Shown piece by piece: positions 1 through 8,836 of a stretch of DNA of 64,000 nucleotides. This DNA comes from Bacillus sp. T33-2 (GTDB lineage Bacteria > Bacillota > Bacilli > Bacillales > Cytobacillaceae). The notes beneath the pieces were generated by a model, which saw only the letters and a list, made by a program, of their open reading frames with translations, was not told the DNA's origin and ran no database searches. Position 1 is the first letter of the stretch. Every line of letters starts with the position of its first letter. The DNA is taken from positions 57,763 to 121,762 of the forward strand of contig NZ_PGVB01000024.1 of the NCBI RefSeq assembly GCF_002860205.1, in the 5' to 3' direction. The position numbers and the translations under genes were made by a program.

Positions 1-115
1 TCCGGCATATAGTATCAATAGAAATAAAGTTGTGCTTTTATCATAATGATTGTTCAAATCAACAGATTCTTTCCGATAATACTGGTATAGTGTTTCATCA
101 AAAGGAGAATGCATC

Positions 116-487
116 ATGGAATTTAATGAGTTAATACAAAATATCAACAAGAGTGCCGATGAGCTCGATTTTATCTCAGCAAGGAAATTTATTGAGGAAA
201 ACTTAAGTATTCTGCTTGATCAAAAACATCTTCTTAATAGTAATTCTCGAGATCTATTGAACTTTATTATTCAATCAAAAGAATCGGGAGCAGAGCCTTT
301 AAAAAGGCAAGAGTTAGGAATTATTAACGCACTGAACACATACGCATCCAAGTTTGATTTACGTGGTTTAAAGCTTACGGTCAAAGAAAATGCCACGTTG
401 CTTTTGAGAACTGATATTGTCCAGTATTTAAATTCTGATGCGAAAATTATTCTTCAGGGTATGGGGGCAATCAATAAAGGCAATTAA
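116..487 (+). CDS. Conserved hypothetical protein, 123 aa
   Basis: The protein is soluble and mostly helical with a charged N-terminus, no signal peptide and no membrane segment. I do not recognise its family; the style (small acidic protein with regularly spaced Leu/Ile) is common among Bacillus hypotheticals. The ATG is well placed behind an AAAGGAGAA ribosome binding site at about 101-110, and the gene is followed at once by its own terminator, so it is a monocistronic unit. Its function cannot be read from the sequence. Confidence 0.75.
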   Translation: MEFNELIQNINKSADELDFISARKFIEENLSILLDQKHLLNSNSRDLLNFIIQSKESGAEPLKRQELGIINALNTYASKFDLRGLKLTVKENATLLLRTDIVQYLNSDAKIILQGMGAINKGN

Positions 488-530
488 GGCCAGGCCGCCA
501 TATAATAAAGGGCTGTATATACAAAAAAAG

Positions 531-567
531 CGAAAGTACTCAGATTTTTGAGTGCTTTTTTCGTTTT
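531..567 (+). terminator. Rho-independent terminator of the first gene
   Basis: An AGTACTCA/TGAGTGCT stem with a short T-rich loop is followed by a run of T. It closes the gene ending at 487. Confidence 0.8.
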
Positions 568-669
568 TTTATGGTGAAGTAAATTTTGGGTTGGCAATCT
601 TCCTTATTTTTAAAATATTTGATAAACTAATGGAGCACTTTAAAAGAACGAACATTCTGGGGGATCAAA

Positions 670-2418
670 ATGAAAGTGTTTTTGGATTTAATGTGGTTTT
701 TTAAACAGGAAAAGCAGGCCTACCTGACCGGGCTTGTGATGCTTGCGGCAGTTGCGGCCCTGGTGCTTGTTCCACCCAAGATCATTGGGATTGTCGTCGA
801 TCAAATTAGACAGGGAACGTTGACAGGAACCGATCTGCTTCAATGGACAGGAGTTCTCATTGTAACGGCGATTGCGATGTATATACTCAGGTATTATTGG
901 CGGATTATGATTTTTGGCTCTGCCATTAAGCTGTCGAGATTGCTGAGAAACCGGCTGTACAGCCATTTTACGTCAATGTCCCAATCGTTTTACCAGAAAA
1001 GAAGGATTGGTGACTTGATGGCACACGCAACGAATGACCTTCAGGCAATCCAGCAGACCGCTGGTGCCGGGGTATTGACGTTGGCGGACTCACTCATGAC
1101 GGGCGGGTTTGTCATAATCGCCATGGCAGCCACGATCAGTTGGAAATTAACATTGATTTGTTTAATACCAATGCCTTTCATGGCGCTTTTGACAAGCTGG
1201 TATGGAACGATGCTGCACAAAAGATTCCATCTGGCCCAGGAGGCCTTTTCTTCATTAAATGATAAGACCCAGGAAAGCATTATGGGGATAAAAGTAATCA
1301 AAACGTTCGGGCAGGAAGAAGATGACATCGAAGCATTCCGGAAGCAATCTGAAGATGTGGTGAACAAAAATATAGCTGTCGCGAAGGTTGATTCCTTGTT
1401 TGATCCGACCATTTCCATCATTGTAGGGATTTCTTTTTTTCTTTCGGTCGCTTTTGGATCGAGATTTGTGCTGAACGGTGAACTGACCCTCGGTGAGCTT
1501 GTATCATTTACGGCTTATCTTGGCCTTCTGATTTGGCCGATGCTTGCTTTTGGTTGGCTGTTCAATATTGTTGAACGCGGACTTGCTTCTTATGATAGGG
1601 TTTCATCATTATTATCCGAGAAGCCGGAAATCATGGACAGTCCTGACGCGAAGGATATACTGCCATGCGGTGATATCACATACAGCATTGACACGTTTAC
1701 ATATCCGGGAGAGCAGGAACCGGCTTTAAGAGATATTCATTTCGAATTGAAACAGGGTGAGACGCTAGGGATCGTCGGGAAGACGGGAACAGGAAAAACG
1801 ACGCTTCTCAAACTCCTGATCAGGGAATTTGAGGACAGTGATGGCCATATCTCGATTGGCGGACTGTCCCTCCAGCAATATAAAATGGAAAAATTAAGAG
1901 AAGCAATCGGATATGTGCCCCAGGACCATTTTTTATTTTCGGCAACGGTTGGCGAGAATATTGCGTTTGCAAAACCATCGGTATCATCGTCAGAGATCAT
2001 CGAAGCAGCCAAAGTTGCCAATATCCATGAAGATATTGAGCAGTTTACAGACGGATATAACACAGTAGTCGGCGAAAGGGGCGTGTCCCTGTCCGGCGGG
2101 CAAAAGCAGCGTATTTCGATTGCACGTGCACTCGTAATGAACCCGGAGGTACTCATCCTGGACGATTCACTGTCTGCCGTGGATGCGAAGACAGAGGAAG
2201 AAATCCTGTCCGCGTTAAGGCAAAACCGGCAAGGGCAGACGACAGTGATTACGGCACACCGTTTAAGCGCGATCAAACATGCAAATCTGATCATAGTCCT
2301 TGACGAGGGCACGATCATTGAGCGCGGCACCCATGAAGAATTGATGGAGCAGGGCGGCTGGTACAAAGAAATGTTTTTGCGCCAGCAGCTGGAAGAGCTT
2401 GTGGAGCAGGGGGGATAA
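670..2418 (+). CDS. bmrC: Heterodimeric multidrug ABC exporter, subunit 1 (BmrC/YheI, MdlA type)
   Basis: This is one half of an exporter that pumps hydrophobic drugs out of the cell. An N-terminal six-helix membrane domain (about residues 15-300) precedes a nucleotide-binding domain with Walker A GKTGTGKTT (370-378), signature LSGGQ (from 474) and Walker B ending ILDD (D498, D499). The catalytic glutamate is replaced by Asp499, the hallmark of the degenerate ATP site in heterodimeric exporters of the BmrCD/TM287-288 class. The membrane domain closely resembles MdlA (PPKIIGIVVD, FNIVERG). The next gene starts 5 bases after its stop. Unlike B. subtilis, no bmrB-type leader gene is evident in the short upstream space. 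Confidence 0.88.
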   Translation: MKVFLDLMWFFKQEKQAYLTGLVMLAAVAALVLVPPKIIGIVVDQIRQGTLTGTDLLQWTGVLIVTAIAMYILRYYWRIMIFGSAIKLSRLLRNRLYSHFTSMSQSFYQKRRIGDLMAHATNDLQAIQQTAGAGVLTLADSLMTGGFVIIAMAATISWKLTLICLIPMPFMALLTSWYGTMLHKRFHLAQEAFSSLNDKTQESIMGIKVIKTFGQEEDDIEAFRKQSEDVVNKNIAVAKVDSLFDPTISIIVGISFFLSVAFGSRFVLNGELTLGELVSFTAYLGLLIWPMLAFGWLFNIVERGLASYDRVSSLLSEKPEIMDSPDAKDILPCGDITYSIDTFTYPGEQEPALRDIHFELKQGETLGIVGKTGTGKTTLLKLLIREFEDSDGHISIGGLSLQQYKMEKLREAIGYVPQDHFLFSATVGENIAFAKPSVSSSEIIEAAKVANIHEDIEQFTDGYNTVVGERGVSLSGGQKQRISIARALVMNPEVLILDDSLSAVDAKTEEEILSALRQNRQGQTTVITAHRLSAIKHANLIIVLDEGTIIERGTHEELMEQGGWYKEMFLRQQLEELVEQGG

Positions 2419-2422
2419 TGCA

Positions 2423-4216
2423 ATGGAGAAGACTACTGCAATGAGTGCCAGGGAACAGCGGCTCGTATTAAAGAGGCTGCTTACATACACAAAACCTCAT
2501 GCAAAACTGATTATGCTGGCCTTTACGATGTTGTTGCTGACAACTATCGGGGACATTCTCGGACCGATTCTTGTGAAAATATTTATCGATGATTACTTGA
2601 CACCAAGAAATCTTTCATTTGAGCCTTTGTTTATGCTTGGCGCTGCTTTTATCGGGATACAGGTCGCTAATGTACTGGTCTCCTACTTCCAGCTCCTTAA
2701 GTTCCAGGAGATTGCCCTGAAAATCATCCAGCAGATGAGGATTGATGTGTTTTCCAAAGTACAAAGCCTTGGGCTGAAATATTTTGATAAGACGCCTTCG
2801 GGTTCAATAGTGTCGAGGGTGACAAACGATACCGAAGCGATTAAGGAAATGTTCGTAACCGTCATTGTTACTTTTATCCAGAGTGGCTTCTTGATAACGG
2901 GTATATTTGTGGCGATGTTCATTCTTAATGTGAAGCTTGGGCTGTTTTGCCTGCTGATCCTGCCACTGATTGTGATGATCATGAGAACATACCGGAAATA
3001 CAGCTCCCGGTTTTACCAGGACATGAGGGAGCGCCTTAGCCAGTTGAATGCCAAGATGAGCGAATCGCTGCAGGGAATGGGAATCATCCAGGTATTTCGC
3101 CAGGAAAACCGGCTCCGGAAGGAATTCGGGGAAATCAATGAAAAGCATTATCAGGCTGAATTGAAGAATATCAAAGCAGATGGGCTGCTACTGAGGCCTG
3201 CGGTTGATCTTGTCTATGCTTTCGCCCTGATTATCGTCCTTAATTTTTTTGGGATCAGTTCGTTTAACAGTCCTGTCGAAATCGGTGTCATTTACGCATT
3301 TATCAATTATCTTGACCGCTTGTTCGAACCAGTCAACAATATGATGTTCCGGCTTTCGATGTACCAGCAGGCAATTGTCGCCGGCTCCAGGGTGTTCAAG
3401 CTGCTTGATGCCGAGGAACTGGCTCCAGAACAAAAAGCAGATGAACTAAGGGAGATCGAAAAAGGCCATATTGAATTCAGGAATGTGTCGTTTTCATACG
3501 ATGGAAAAAGGGATGTCCTGAAAAACATATCTTTTACAGCATTACCGGGCCAGACAGTCGCACTGGTCGGACATACTGGTAGTGGAAAAAGCTCGATCAT
3601 TAATCTGCTCATGCGCTTTTATGAGTTTGACAGGGGTGACATTCTCATAGACGGAATTTCGATTAAAGATTATCAGCAAAATGAGCTGCGTGAGAAAATG
3701 GGGCTTGTGCTTCAGGATCCTTTCTTGTTTTATGGGACGGTAAAAGACAATATCCGATTGCATAACAAGGAGATTACTGATCAGCAAATAGAGGACGCTG
3801 CCAGGTTTGTCCAGGCTGATTCGTTTATTTCGAGACTTGAGGATGGATATGATGCCAAGGTAGTCGAACGCGGTTCCACTTTTTCGAGTGGCCAGAGGCA
3901 GTTAATCGCCTTCGCGCGCACGATTGCAACGAACCCAAAAATACTGGTGCTTGATGAGGCAACTTCAAACATCGATACAGAGACAGAAGAAGCGATCCAG
4001 ACAGCATTGTCACGGATGCGGCAGGGCAGGACGACGATTGCGATTGCCCATCGTCTGTCAACGATCCAGGATGCAGATTTGATCCTCGTGCTGCATCACG
4101 GAAATGTCATCGAGCGGGGGAACCATCAGGAGCTTCTCGCAAAGCGGGGACTGTATTATAAAATGTTCCTCCTCCAAAACGGCTCAGTTGAATACCTGCA
4201 GGACGCGATGAGTTAA
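2423..4216 (+). CDS. bmrD: Heterodimeric multidrug ABC exporter, subunit 2 (BmrD/YheH, MdlB type)
   Basis: This is the partner of the preceding subunit, again with a membrane domain followed by an ATPase domain. Walker A is GHTGSGKSS (383-391), the signature is the altered SSGQR (from 488), and Walker B carries the normal catalytic Glu512 (LVLDEATS). The intact glutamate sits here and the intact LSGGQ in subunit 1, so the pair builds one active and one degenerate ATP site. An upstream TTG at 2399 is in frame, but the ATG at 2423 is chosen because a GGAGCAGGGGGG stretch precedes it and it clears the upstream stop. At 597 aa it is shorter than B. subtilis YheH (673 aa), so YfiC or YknV kinship is possible. 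Confidence 0.87.
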   Translation: MEKTTAMSAREQRLVLKRLLTYTKPHAKLIMLAFTMLLLTTIGDILGPILVKIFIDDYLTPRNLSFEPLFMLGAAFIGIQVANVLVSYFQLLKFQEIALKIIQQMRIDVFSKVQSLGLKYFDKTPSGSIVSRVTNDTEAIKEMFVTVIVTFIQSGFLITGIFVAMFILNVKLGLFCLLILPLIVMIMRTYRKYSSRFYQDMRERLSQLNAKMSESLQGMGIIQVFRQENRLRKEFGEINEKHYQAELKNIKADGLLLRPAVDLVYAFALIIVLNFFGISSFNSPVEIGVIYAFINYLDRLFEPVNNMMFRLSMYQQAIVAGSRVFKLLDAEELAPEQKADELREIEKGHIEFRNVSFSYDGKRDVLKNISFTALPGQTVALVGHTGSGKSSIINLLMRFYEFDRGDILIDGISIKDYQQNELREKMGLVLQDPFLFYGTVKDNIRLHNKEITDQQIEDAARFVQADSFISRLEDGYDAKVVERGSTFSSGQRQLIAFARTIATNPKILVLDEATSNIDTETEEAIQTALSRMRQGRTTIAIAHRLSTIQDADLILVLHHGNVIERGNHQELLAKRGLYYKMFLLQNGSVEYLQDAMS

Positions 4217-4220
4217 TTGA

Positions 4221-4257
4221 AAAACAGCTGAAAGCACGCGTGCTTCAGCTGTTTTTT
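4221..4257. terminator. Terminator between convergent bmrD and the Spo0E-like gene
   Basis: AACAGCTGAAAGCACG pairs with CGTGCTTCAGCTGTT, followed by T residues. The stem lies between convergent genes and overlaps the stop codon of the minus-strand gene by two bases. Confidence 0.85.
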
Positions 4258-4426
4258 AGTGTGTCAGGACTTTTTTTGTGGAGAACCTGTCATATTCATT
4301 TAATAAATGGTCAAGCTCCTGGCTGTATTGAATGACTGTTGATGAGCTGAATCCGTATAACGACGCAATGTGGATCAATTCAGCGCGTTTCTTCTCAATG
4401 AGTATCATTAATTCTTGTTTTGACAC
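4256..4426 (-). CDS. Spo0E-like aspartyl phosphatase, 56 aa
   Basis: This short gene carries the family signature SQELD (within YSQELDHLLNEY) in a two-helix hairpin. Spo0E-family proteins dephosphorylate Spo0A~P or related response regulators and so hold back sporulation. The predicted start is GTG at 4426, preceded on the minus strand by an AGAAAGGAA ribosome binding site. The length is typical of the family (about 50-90 aa). It is convergent with the ABC exporter genes and shares their terminator. Which response regulator it acts on cannot be told. Confidence 0.88.
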   Translation of the reverse strand: MSKQELMILIEKKRAELIHIASLYGFSSSTVIQYSQELDHLLNEYDRFSTKKVLTH

Positions 4427-4711
4427 GGCTGATATTCCTTTCTGTCAGATAGTAAGGATCTATGTCGAATTAACTATAATTATGTAAAATGATTGAAAAA
4501 AATAGAAAAAATTGTTATATCTATATCCAGTATAAGCTATTTTTAGATAGAATACAAAAGAATTTAGTTTCATAAAACATTTAAAACAATATATTTAGCA
4601 ACATAACTATATTAATAGTGAAAAGTTGGAATGTTCACAGGTTATCTATTATCTTTGCCATGAAGATTTGTTAGAATAAAGACGAATCGTTCAAATACAG
4701 GAGTTGTTGAC

Positions 4712-5422
4712 ATGTCAGATGTGAATGTTTTTATTGCTCTCGGAGCCGGATTTTTAAGTTTTATTTCACCATGCTGCCTGCCTTTGTACCCGGCCTTTCT
4801 TTCATACATAACAGGCATGTCCGTCGGCGAGATTAAAAGCGAAAATGCCATGTTGCAAAGACGCAGTTTACTACATACACTGTTTTTCCTGATTGGGTTT
4901 TCGAGTATTTTCATTGCTTTAGGATTCGGAACCTCCTTTTTCATTGGCCGCTTCTTTACCCAGTACCAGGATTTGATCCGCCAGATCGGTGCGATCTTCA
5001 TGGTGATTTTCGGTTTAATGATTGTTGGAATCTTTAAACCGGAATGGATGATGAAGGACCGCAGATTTGAGTTTAAGAGCCGGCCATCCGGCTACCTGGG
5101 CTCTGTACTGATCGGAATCGCTTTTGCGGCCGGCTGGACACCATGTACAGGGCCGATTTTAGGCGCAGTATTGGGGCTTGCAAGTTCTAACCCTGGATCT
5201 GCAATACCTTACATGTTTGCTTATACACTCGGGTTTGCGATTCCGTTTTTCATCCTGTCATTCTTTGTTGGCAAAATGAAGTGGATCCGGAAGCACAACT
5301 TAAAGATCATGAAAATTGGCGGTTATTTAATGATTGTAATGGGCATCATATTGTTTTTTAACTGGATGACAAAAATTATTGAGCTGTTTTCAATGTTGAC
5401 CGGGGGTTTTACCGGTTTTTAA
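4712..5422 (+). CDS. ccdA: Cytochrome c biogenesis protein CcdA
   Basis: CcdA carries reducing equivalents from cytoplasmic thioredoxin across the membrane to keep apocytochrome c and spore-maturation thiols reduced. The 236-residue protein has six membrane segments. The redox cysteines lie in SPCCLP (C21/C22) near helix 1 and GWTPCTGP (C145) in helix 4. Length and order of neighbours match B. subtilis ccdA-yneI-yneJ. The TTGTTGACATG context gives an ATG at 4712 with an ACAGGAG site upstream. Confidence 0.95.
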   Translation: MSDVNVFIALGAGFLSFISPCCLPLYPAFLSYITGMSVGEIKSENAMLQRRSLLHTLFFLIGFSSIFIALGFGTSFFIGRFFTQYQDLIRQIGAIFMVIFGLMIVGIFKPEWMMKDRRFEFKSRPSGYLGSVLIGIAFAAGWTPCTGPILGAVLGLASSNPGSAIPYMFAYTLGFAIPFFILSFFVGKMKWIRKHNLKIMKIGGYLMIVMGIILFFNWMTKIIELFSMLTGGFTGF

Positions 5423-5650
5423 ATAATCGGGAACCTTACAATCATTCGGGAGCATCCGTCGTTTTCTGACTGTTAAAAACATTTTTATTGAGAAATTTGG
5501 TACTTTTTCTTCAAAATAAGAAAATTGTCGGATAGTTTAATTTGAAATTTTTACAAAAATTTAGTTATATTGTAATGAAAGGGTTTTTTAAGACCTAATT
5601 TTACAATAGAACCATGAGCGTTCGTTGTGATGATCAGGGAGGATACAGCG

Positions 5651-6010
5651 ATGGCCAGAGTATTGATAGTTGATGACGCAAAGTTTATGAGAATCACGTT
5701 GAGCAACATACTGAAGAAAGCGAATCATGATATCGTCGGAGAAGCTGAAACCGGCATCGAGGCTGTCCGCTTATATCGAGAGTTAAAACCTGATTTAGTT
5801 ACAATGGATATCACAATGCCGGAAATGAGCGGACTTCAAGCGGTAAAGGAAATCAAACGCGATTATCCTGATGCGAAAATCATCATGTGTTCAGCCATGG
5901 GCCAGCAAAAAATGGTCGTCGAGGCTATTGAAGCCGGGGCGAAGGATTTTATCGTCAAACCTTTTGATGACAGTCATGTTTTGGATTCGATTACCAGAGT
6001 CATAGGTTAG
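5651..6010 (+). CDS. yneI: Single-domain CheY-like response regulator (YneI/CcdB)
   Basis: A stand-alone receiver domain of 119 residues: acidic pocket D8/D9, phosphorylation site D53 in VTMDITMPEM, the S81 switch position and K103 in IVKPFD. It has no output domain. In B. subtilis the gene lies between ccdA and ccdC, as here, and is not needed for cytochrome c maturation; its target is unknown. The ATG at 5651 follows a GGGAGG site (5638-5643); an upstream in-frame codon at 5627 has no such site. Confidence 0.92.
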   Translation: MARVLIVDDAKFMRITLSNILKKANHDIVGEAETGIEAVRLYRELKPDLVTMDITMPEMSGLQAVKEIKRDYPDAKIIMCSAMGQQKMVVEAIEAGAKDFIVKPFDDSHVLDSITRVIG

Positions 6011-6099
6011 ATGACAAACCAATTTAGATGCCACTTCCACAGCTATAGGTGAGGCGGCTGCCATGCATTGGATTCGATCTGTAGAACATAGATTTGGAT

Positions 6100-6133
6100 A
6101 GCCATTTGAGAGAAATCTTGAATGGCTTTATTT
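6100..6133 (+). terminator. Hairpin after the CheY-like gene
   Basis: AGCCATTTG pairs with GAATGGCT and is followed by a T-rich stretch, between yneI and ccdC. It would separate ccdC transcription from the upstream genes. Confidence 0.5.
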
Positions 6134-6201
6134 ATGATGATATCTGCCTGCTTTATACGGTATAATGGTAGTGTAAATTTCAACCAAGAAGGATGTATTT
6201 T

Positions 6202-6690
6202 ATGAACTACGCTCTGGCTTCAACACTGGTGGCGATCGGCATGGCTGTTTTGGTACTGTTCATCCGAATGAAAGCCGCAAAAAAACCGGCAACAGCAAAA
6301 AAAATCATTTTGCCGCCCATCTTTATGAGCACCGGTGCCCTCATGTTCCTCTTTCCTGCCTTTCGGGTCACCTTTCTCGAAGTGATCGAAGCTCTATCAG
6401 TCGGAATGCTCTTTTCTATCCTGTTAATTAAAACATCAAAATTCGAAATCCGCGATAAAGACATTTATTTAAAAAGGTCAAAGGCCTTTATCTTCATCTT
6501 AATAGGCTTGCTTCTAGTGAGGATCATCGGCAAACTAGTGCTAAGCACGTCCATCGACGTCGGAGAGCTTAGCGGAATGTTTTGGATCCTAGCGTTCGGC
6601 ATGATCGTCCCATGGCGGATCGCCATGTACAGGCAGTACCGCAAGCTGTATAACGAACTAAACGGGCCAACTGATACCAAAATGGCATAG
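6202..6690 (+). CDS. ccdC: CcdC (YneJ) membrane protein
   Basis: A 162-residue integral membrane protein with about five hydrophobic helices and a basic loop after helix 1 (KAAKKPATAKK). It matches the YneJ/CcdC family, which accompanies ccdA in Bacillus. B. subtilis ccdC is associated with cytochrome c production, though its exact role is unsettled. The ATG at 6202 is preferred over the one at 6193 because the AAGAAGG site (6186-6192) is correctly spaced for it. Confidence 0.88.
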   Translation: MNYALASTLVAIGMAVLVLFIRMKAAKKPATAKKIILPPIFMSTGALMFLFPAFRVTFLEVIEALSVGMLFSILLIKTSKFEIRDKDIYLKRSKAFIFILIGLLLVRIIGKLVLSTSIDVGELSGMFWILAFGMIVPWRIAMYRQYRKLYNELNGPTDTKMA

Positions 6691-6691
6691 G

Positions 6692-6730
6692 AAATCCCCG
6701 GTTCATATGTGGTGGACCGGGGATTTTACC
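6692..6730 (+). terminator. Terminator of ccdC
   Basis: AAATCCCCGGTTC and GGACCGGGGATTT form a strong GC-rich stem right after the ccdC stop codon. Confidence 0.85.
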
Positions 6731-6779
6731 GTTAGTCGTAAATTGTTGATTTTATGGTTCATATTTTGGTCTGAAGCTG

Positions 6780-6894
6780 TTTATTAGATGGAGGCACCGG
6801 AATATTAGCCGGAGGTGCTGATTTATTAGCCAGGTTTTATCATTTATTAGCCGGATTTTAAAGTTTATTAGCCAAAGTAGGACTTTTATTCGCC
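6780..6894. repeat. Six-copy repeat with exact 21-bp period
   Basis: The word TTTATTAGCC or a close variant begins at 6780, 6801, 6822, 6843, 6864 and 6885. Every start is exactly 21 bases from the last, while the filler between is not conserved. The array occupies the gap between convergent ccdC and yneK. Copies at 6822, 6843 and 6864 are identical over 10 bases; 6801 has one change in the first T run, 6885 reads TTTATTCGCC, and 6780 diverges at its end. Confidence 0.85.
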
Positions 6895-6907
6895 ACTGCG
6901 TTTATTT

Positions 6908-6945
6908 CTCCATTTAAAAAACAAAAACTGCCTGTGGGCAGTTTA
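6908..6945 (-). terminator. Terminator of yneK (minus strand)
   Basis: On the minus strand AAACTGCC pairs with GGCAGTTT and is followed by TTGTTTTTT. It overlaps the yneK stop codon. Confidence 0.8.
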
Positions 6946-7386
6946 GAAAAGATGTTCATATCGTTCCATGCTAATGCTGCTGTCGGTCAGCTTTTTTCTT
7001 AAAAATTTGTGGTCACGCTTGGGAGTGGCAAGAATATACCCTCGGATTACCAGATCCTCGGTAATCCGGGACGCTTTTTCTTTAAGGGCCAGCTCACCGA
7101 TTTTCCCGGCAATCTTGTGACGGGCGACATCCCTAAATAATTCAGGGACAGGGGTGACAAGATCTTCAAGAAACTCTTTCTGGTCCTTACGCCAGAGATG
7201 CCTCGTTTGATTGACGTAATATTCTTCCCAATCCATATCAGACTTTCCGTCCTGCTTAGGCAGCTTCTTCAAAAATTTCCGGAACATAAAGAACCCGCCG
7301 ATCGCAAACAAACCGACCAGGATAACCACCCAGGCCAGGATAAACCATAAAAACCATCCTTCAAGCATCATAATGCTCACCCACAT
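6943..7386 (-). CDS. yneK: YneK family protein (DUF2621)
   Basis: A membrane-anchored protein with one N-terminal helix (WFLWFILAWVVILVGLFAIGG region), a basic linker and a cytoplasmic charged domain (about residues 45-147). The family is restricted to Bacillales and sits next to ccdC, as here. No biochemical role is known. The start at 7386 and the internal Met at residues 6 and 7 (MMLEG) are all possible; the RBS does not decide. Confidence 0.85.
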   Translation of the reverse strand: MWVSIMMLEGWFLWFILAWVVILVGLFAIGGFFMFRKFLKKLPKQDGKSDMDWEEYYVNQTRHLWRKDQKEFLEDLVTPVPELFRDVARHKIAGKIGELALKEKASRITEDLVIRGYILATPKRDHKFLRKKLTDSSISMERYEHLF

Positions 7387-7503
7387 AACATATTATCTGT
7401 TTTTATTATAGTATTGTGCCAATTATGTGACAAGCAAAGTATTTAAGCCAGAGAAGTTGTAATCCAGTTCATGAATCAAGTATAATAGACCTTGTTCCAA
7501 AAT

Positions 7504-7600
7504 GGGGCTGAATGGGGTACTGGTGTCCCCCACGGTCTTCAAAACCGCTTGTGACCTGCGTGCCAGGTCAGGTGGGTTCGATTCCCACGCAGTCCCGCCA
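7504..7600 (+). tRNA. selC: tRNA-Sec (selenocysteine, anticodon UCA)
   Basis: A 97-nt tRNA. The acceptor 5' strand GGGGCTGA (7504-7511) pairs with GCAGTCCC before G-CCA (ends 7600), giving seven pairs (one G-U) plus an A-G mismatch at the eighth. The anticodon arm is CGGT-CTTCAAA-ACCG with anticodon TCA. There is a long extra arm (TGACCTG/CAGGTCA) and a T-arm GTGGG/CCCAC around TTCGATT. The long acceptor, long variable arm and UCA anticodon together mark tRNA-Sec, which reads UGA in selenoprotein mRNAs. CCA is encoded. An integrative element has entered its 3' part and keeps the tRNA intact on the left side. Confidence 0.93.
7525..7600 (+). repeat. attL: 76-bp 3' portion of tRNA-Sec
   Basis: These 76 bases, from the D-stem through the encoded CCA, are identical to 27627-27702. 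The match stops abruptly on both sides (T versus G before, T versus A after). This is the left attachment site, still inside the functional tRNA gene. Confidence 0.93.
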
Positions 7601-7657
7601 TAAACTCAACAATAATAAGGGTTTAGCAAACTTATAACTTTTGAAGACTTAAATACC

Positions 7658-7740
7658 CCACACGTACAACCCACACGTATTTTGGGTTAAAAATACGCGA
7701 GTACGTCGGGGACCGAAAACGGAATACGTTAGTACCAAAA
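7658..7740. promoter_or_regulatory. Possible integrase arm-type sites
   Basis: CCACACGTA occurs at 7658 and 7671 (13 bases apart). It is followed by inverted and direct ATACG/GTACG words (GAGTACGTC, GAATACGTTAGTAC). Such short repeats between attL and int often bind the integrase amino-terminal domain; this reading is inference. Confidence 0.4.
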
Positions 7741-7787
7741 CGCTTCTTTATCGTGTTCAACTATCACATGGAGGGAGCGTTTTTTGT

Positions 7788-8759
7788 ATGGAAAAAAGAT
7801 TATTTAACACCAGGAAACCAATAAGGAAAGGCCGCCGTGTCCAGGAAAGAAAGGTTAATTTGGACCTAACATTGGTCGAAATGTTTGAGAGGTTCCTAAC
7901 AGTTAAGAAATCAGAAGCACTAGCTGAACGCACAATTAGTGATTACGAAATACATTTCGGATACTTCTACGATTTCATAGAAGGGGATATTTCTGCGAAT
8001 GAAGTAACTATCCATCTGTTACGCGAATACATGTCTTACATGATCCATGAAAAAGGGTTGAAGCCGATGACAGTCAATCTTAGAGTAAGAACGTTACGAG
8101 CCTTTATGCGCTTCTGCTATACGGAGGGATATATCCAGGAACCTTTTCATGAAAAGTTCAAGCCTATTAAGGTTCCGGAAGATACCATACAGGCATTAAC
8201 TCCCGGTGAAGTGAAAATTTTGTTATCAGTTATAGATGAGCAGTATTATGCATCTTACCGCGATAAAACAATGATACTTATTCTTCTTGATACAATGGTC
8301 CGTATTTCAGAATTACTCGAAATAAAGAGGGATAATGTTGATTTGAAGACAGGTTTTATTCAACTAGAAGAAGAAAAGACGAAAACCAGAAAATCCAGGA
8401 TTGTGCCTTTGTCGTCAAAATCGATCAAGGTCTTATCGGAGTATCTTACGGAAACAGAAGATTTCCGGTCTAATCTCTTGTTTTTAACGAATGATGGAAG
8501 GAAGCTTACGGCAAATACCTTTAGAAGAAATATGATGGAATATGGTGAGAGGGCGCAGATTAAGAATAAGAGGGTGTCTCCCCACACTTTACGTCACACT
8601 GGTGCCTTGTTTTATATCATGAATGGGGGTGATCCTTTCAGCTTGCAGAAGATATTAGGACATAGTGACATGAGTATGGTAAGGAAATACATTCAGATGA
8701 CTAATAGCGATGTAAAACGACAGCATAATTCGTTTAGCCCATTAAACCGACTTAAATAA
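7788..8759 (+). CDS. Tyrosine site-specific integrase
   Basis: This phage-type integrase (323 aa) would recombine the tRNA-Sec attachment sites for integration and excision. A SAM-like N-terminal DNA-binding domain (about 28-120) precedes the catalytic domain, with R172 (MVRISELL), a Lys in the KTKTRKSR beta-hairpin, H266-x-x-R269 (HTLRH), H292 (GHSDMS) and nucleophile Y301 (VRKYIQM). The full catalytic set is intact. A basic 25-residue N-terminal tail may contact arm sites. The ATG follows a GGAGGGAG site. It reads away from the tRNA. Confidence 0.95.
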   Translation: MEKRLFNTRKPIRKGRRVQERKVNLDLTLVEMFERFLTVKKSEALAERTISDYEIHFGYFYDFIEGDISANEVTIHLLREYMSYMIHEKGLKPMTVNLRVRTLRAFMRFCYTEGYIQEPFHEKFKPIKVPEDTIQALTPGEVKILLSVIDEQYYASYRDKTMILILLDTMVRISELLEIKRDNVDLKTGFIQLEEEKTKTRKSRIVPLSSKSIKVLSEYLTETEDFRSNLLFLTNDGRKLTANTFRRNMMEYGERAQIKNKRVSPHTLRHTGALFYIMNGGDPFSLQKILGHSDMSMVRKYIQMTNSDVKRQHNSFSPLNRLK

Positions 8760-8836
8760 ATTAGAATAACTGGGGGATGGATGACACCATCTCCCTCTTT
8801 TGGTTTTTAATATAAAAAATTAGCGATTTTAGACTT

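Noticed and set aside
6780..6894. CRISPR array
   Set aside because: Repeats are about 10 bases and the interval is 21 bases, far too short for repeat-spacer units. No cas genes are near.
7504..7600. tRNA-Ser or tRNA-Leu with a long variable arm
   Set aside because: The anticodon is UCA (reads UGA) and the acceptor stem is longer than seven pairs, so tRNA-Sec fits better.
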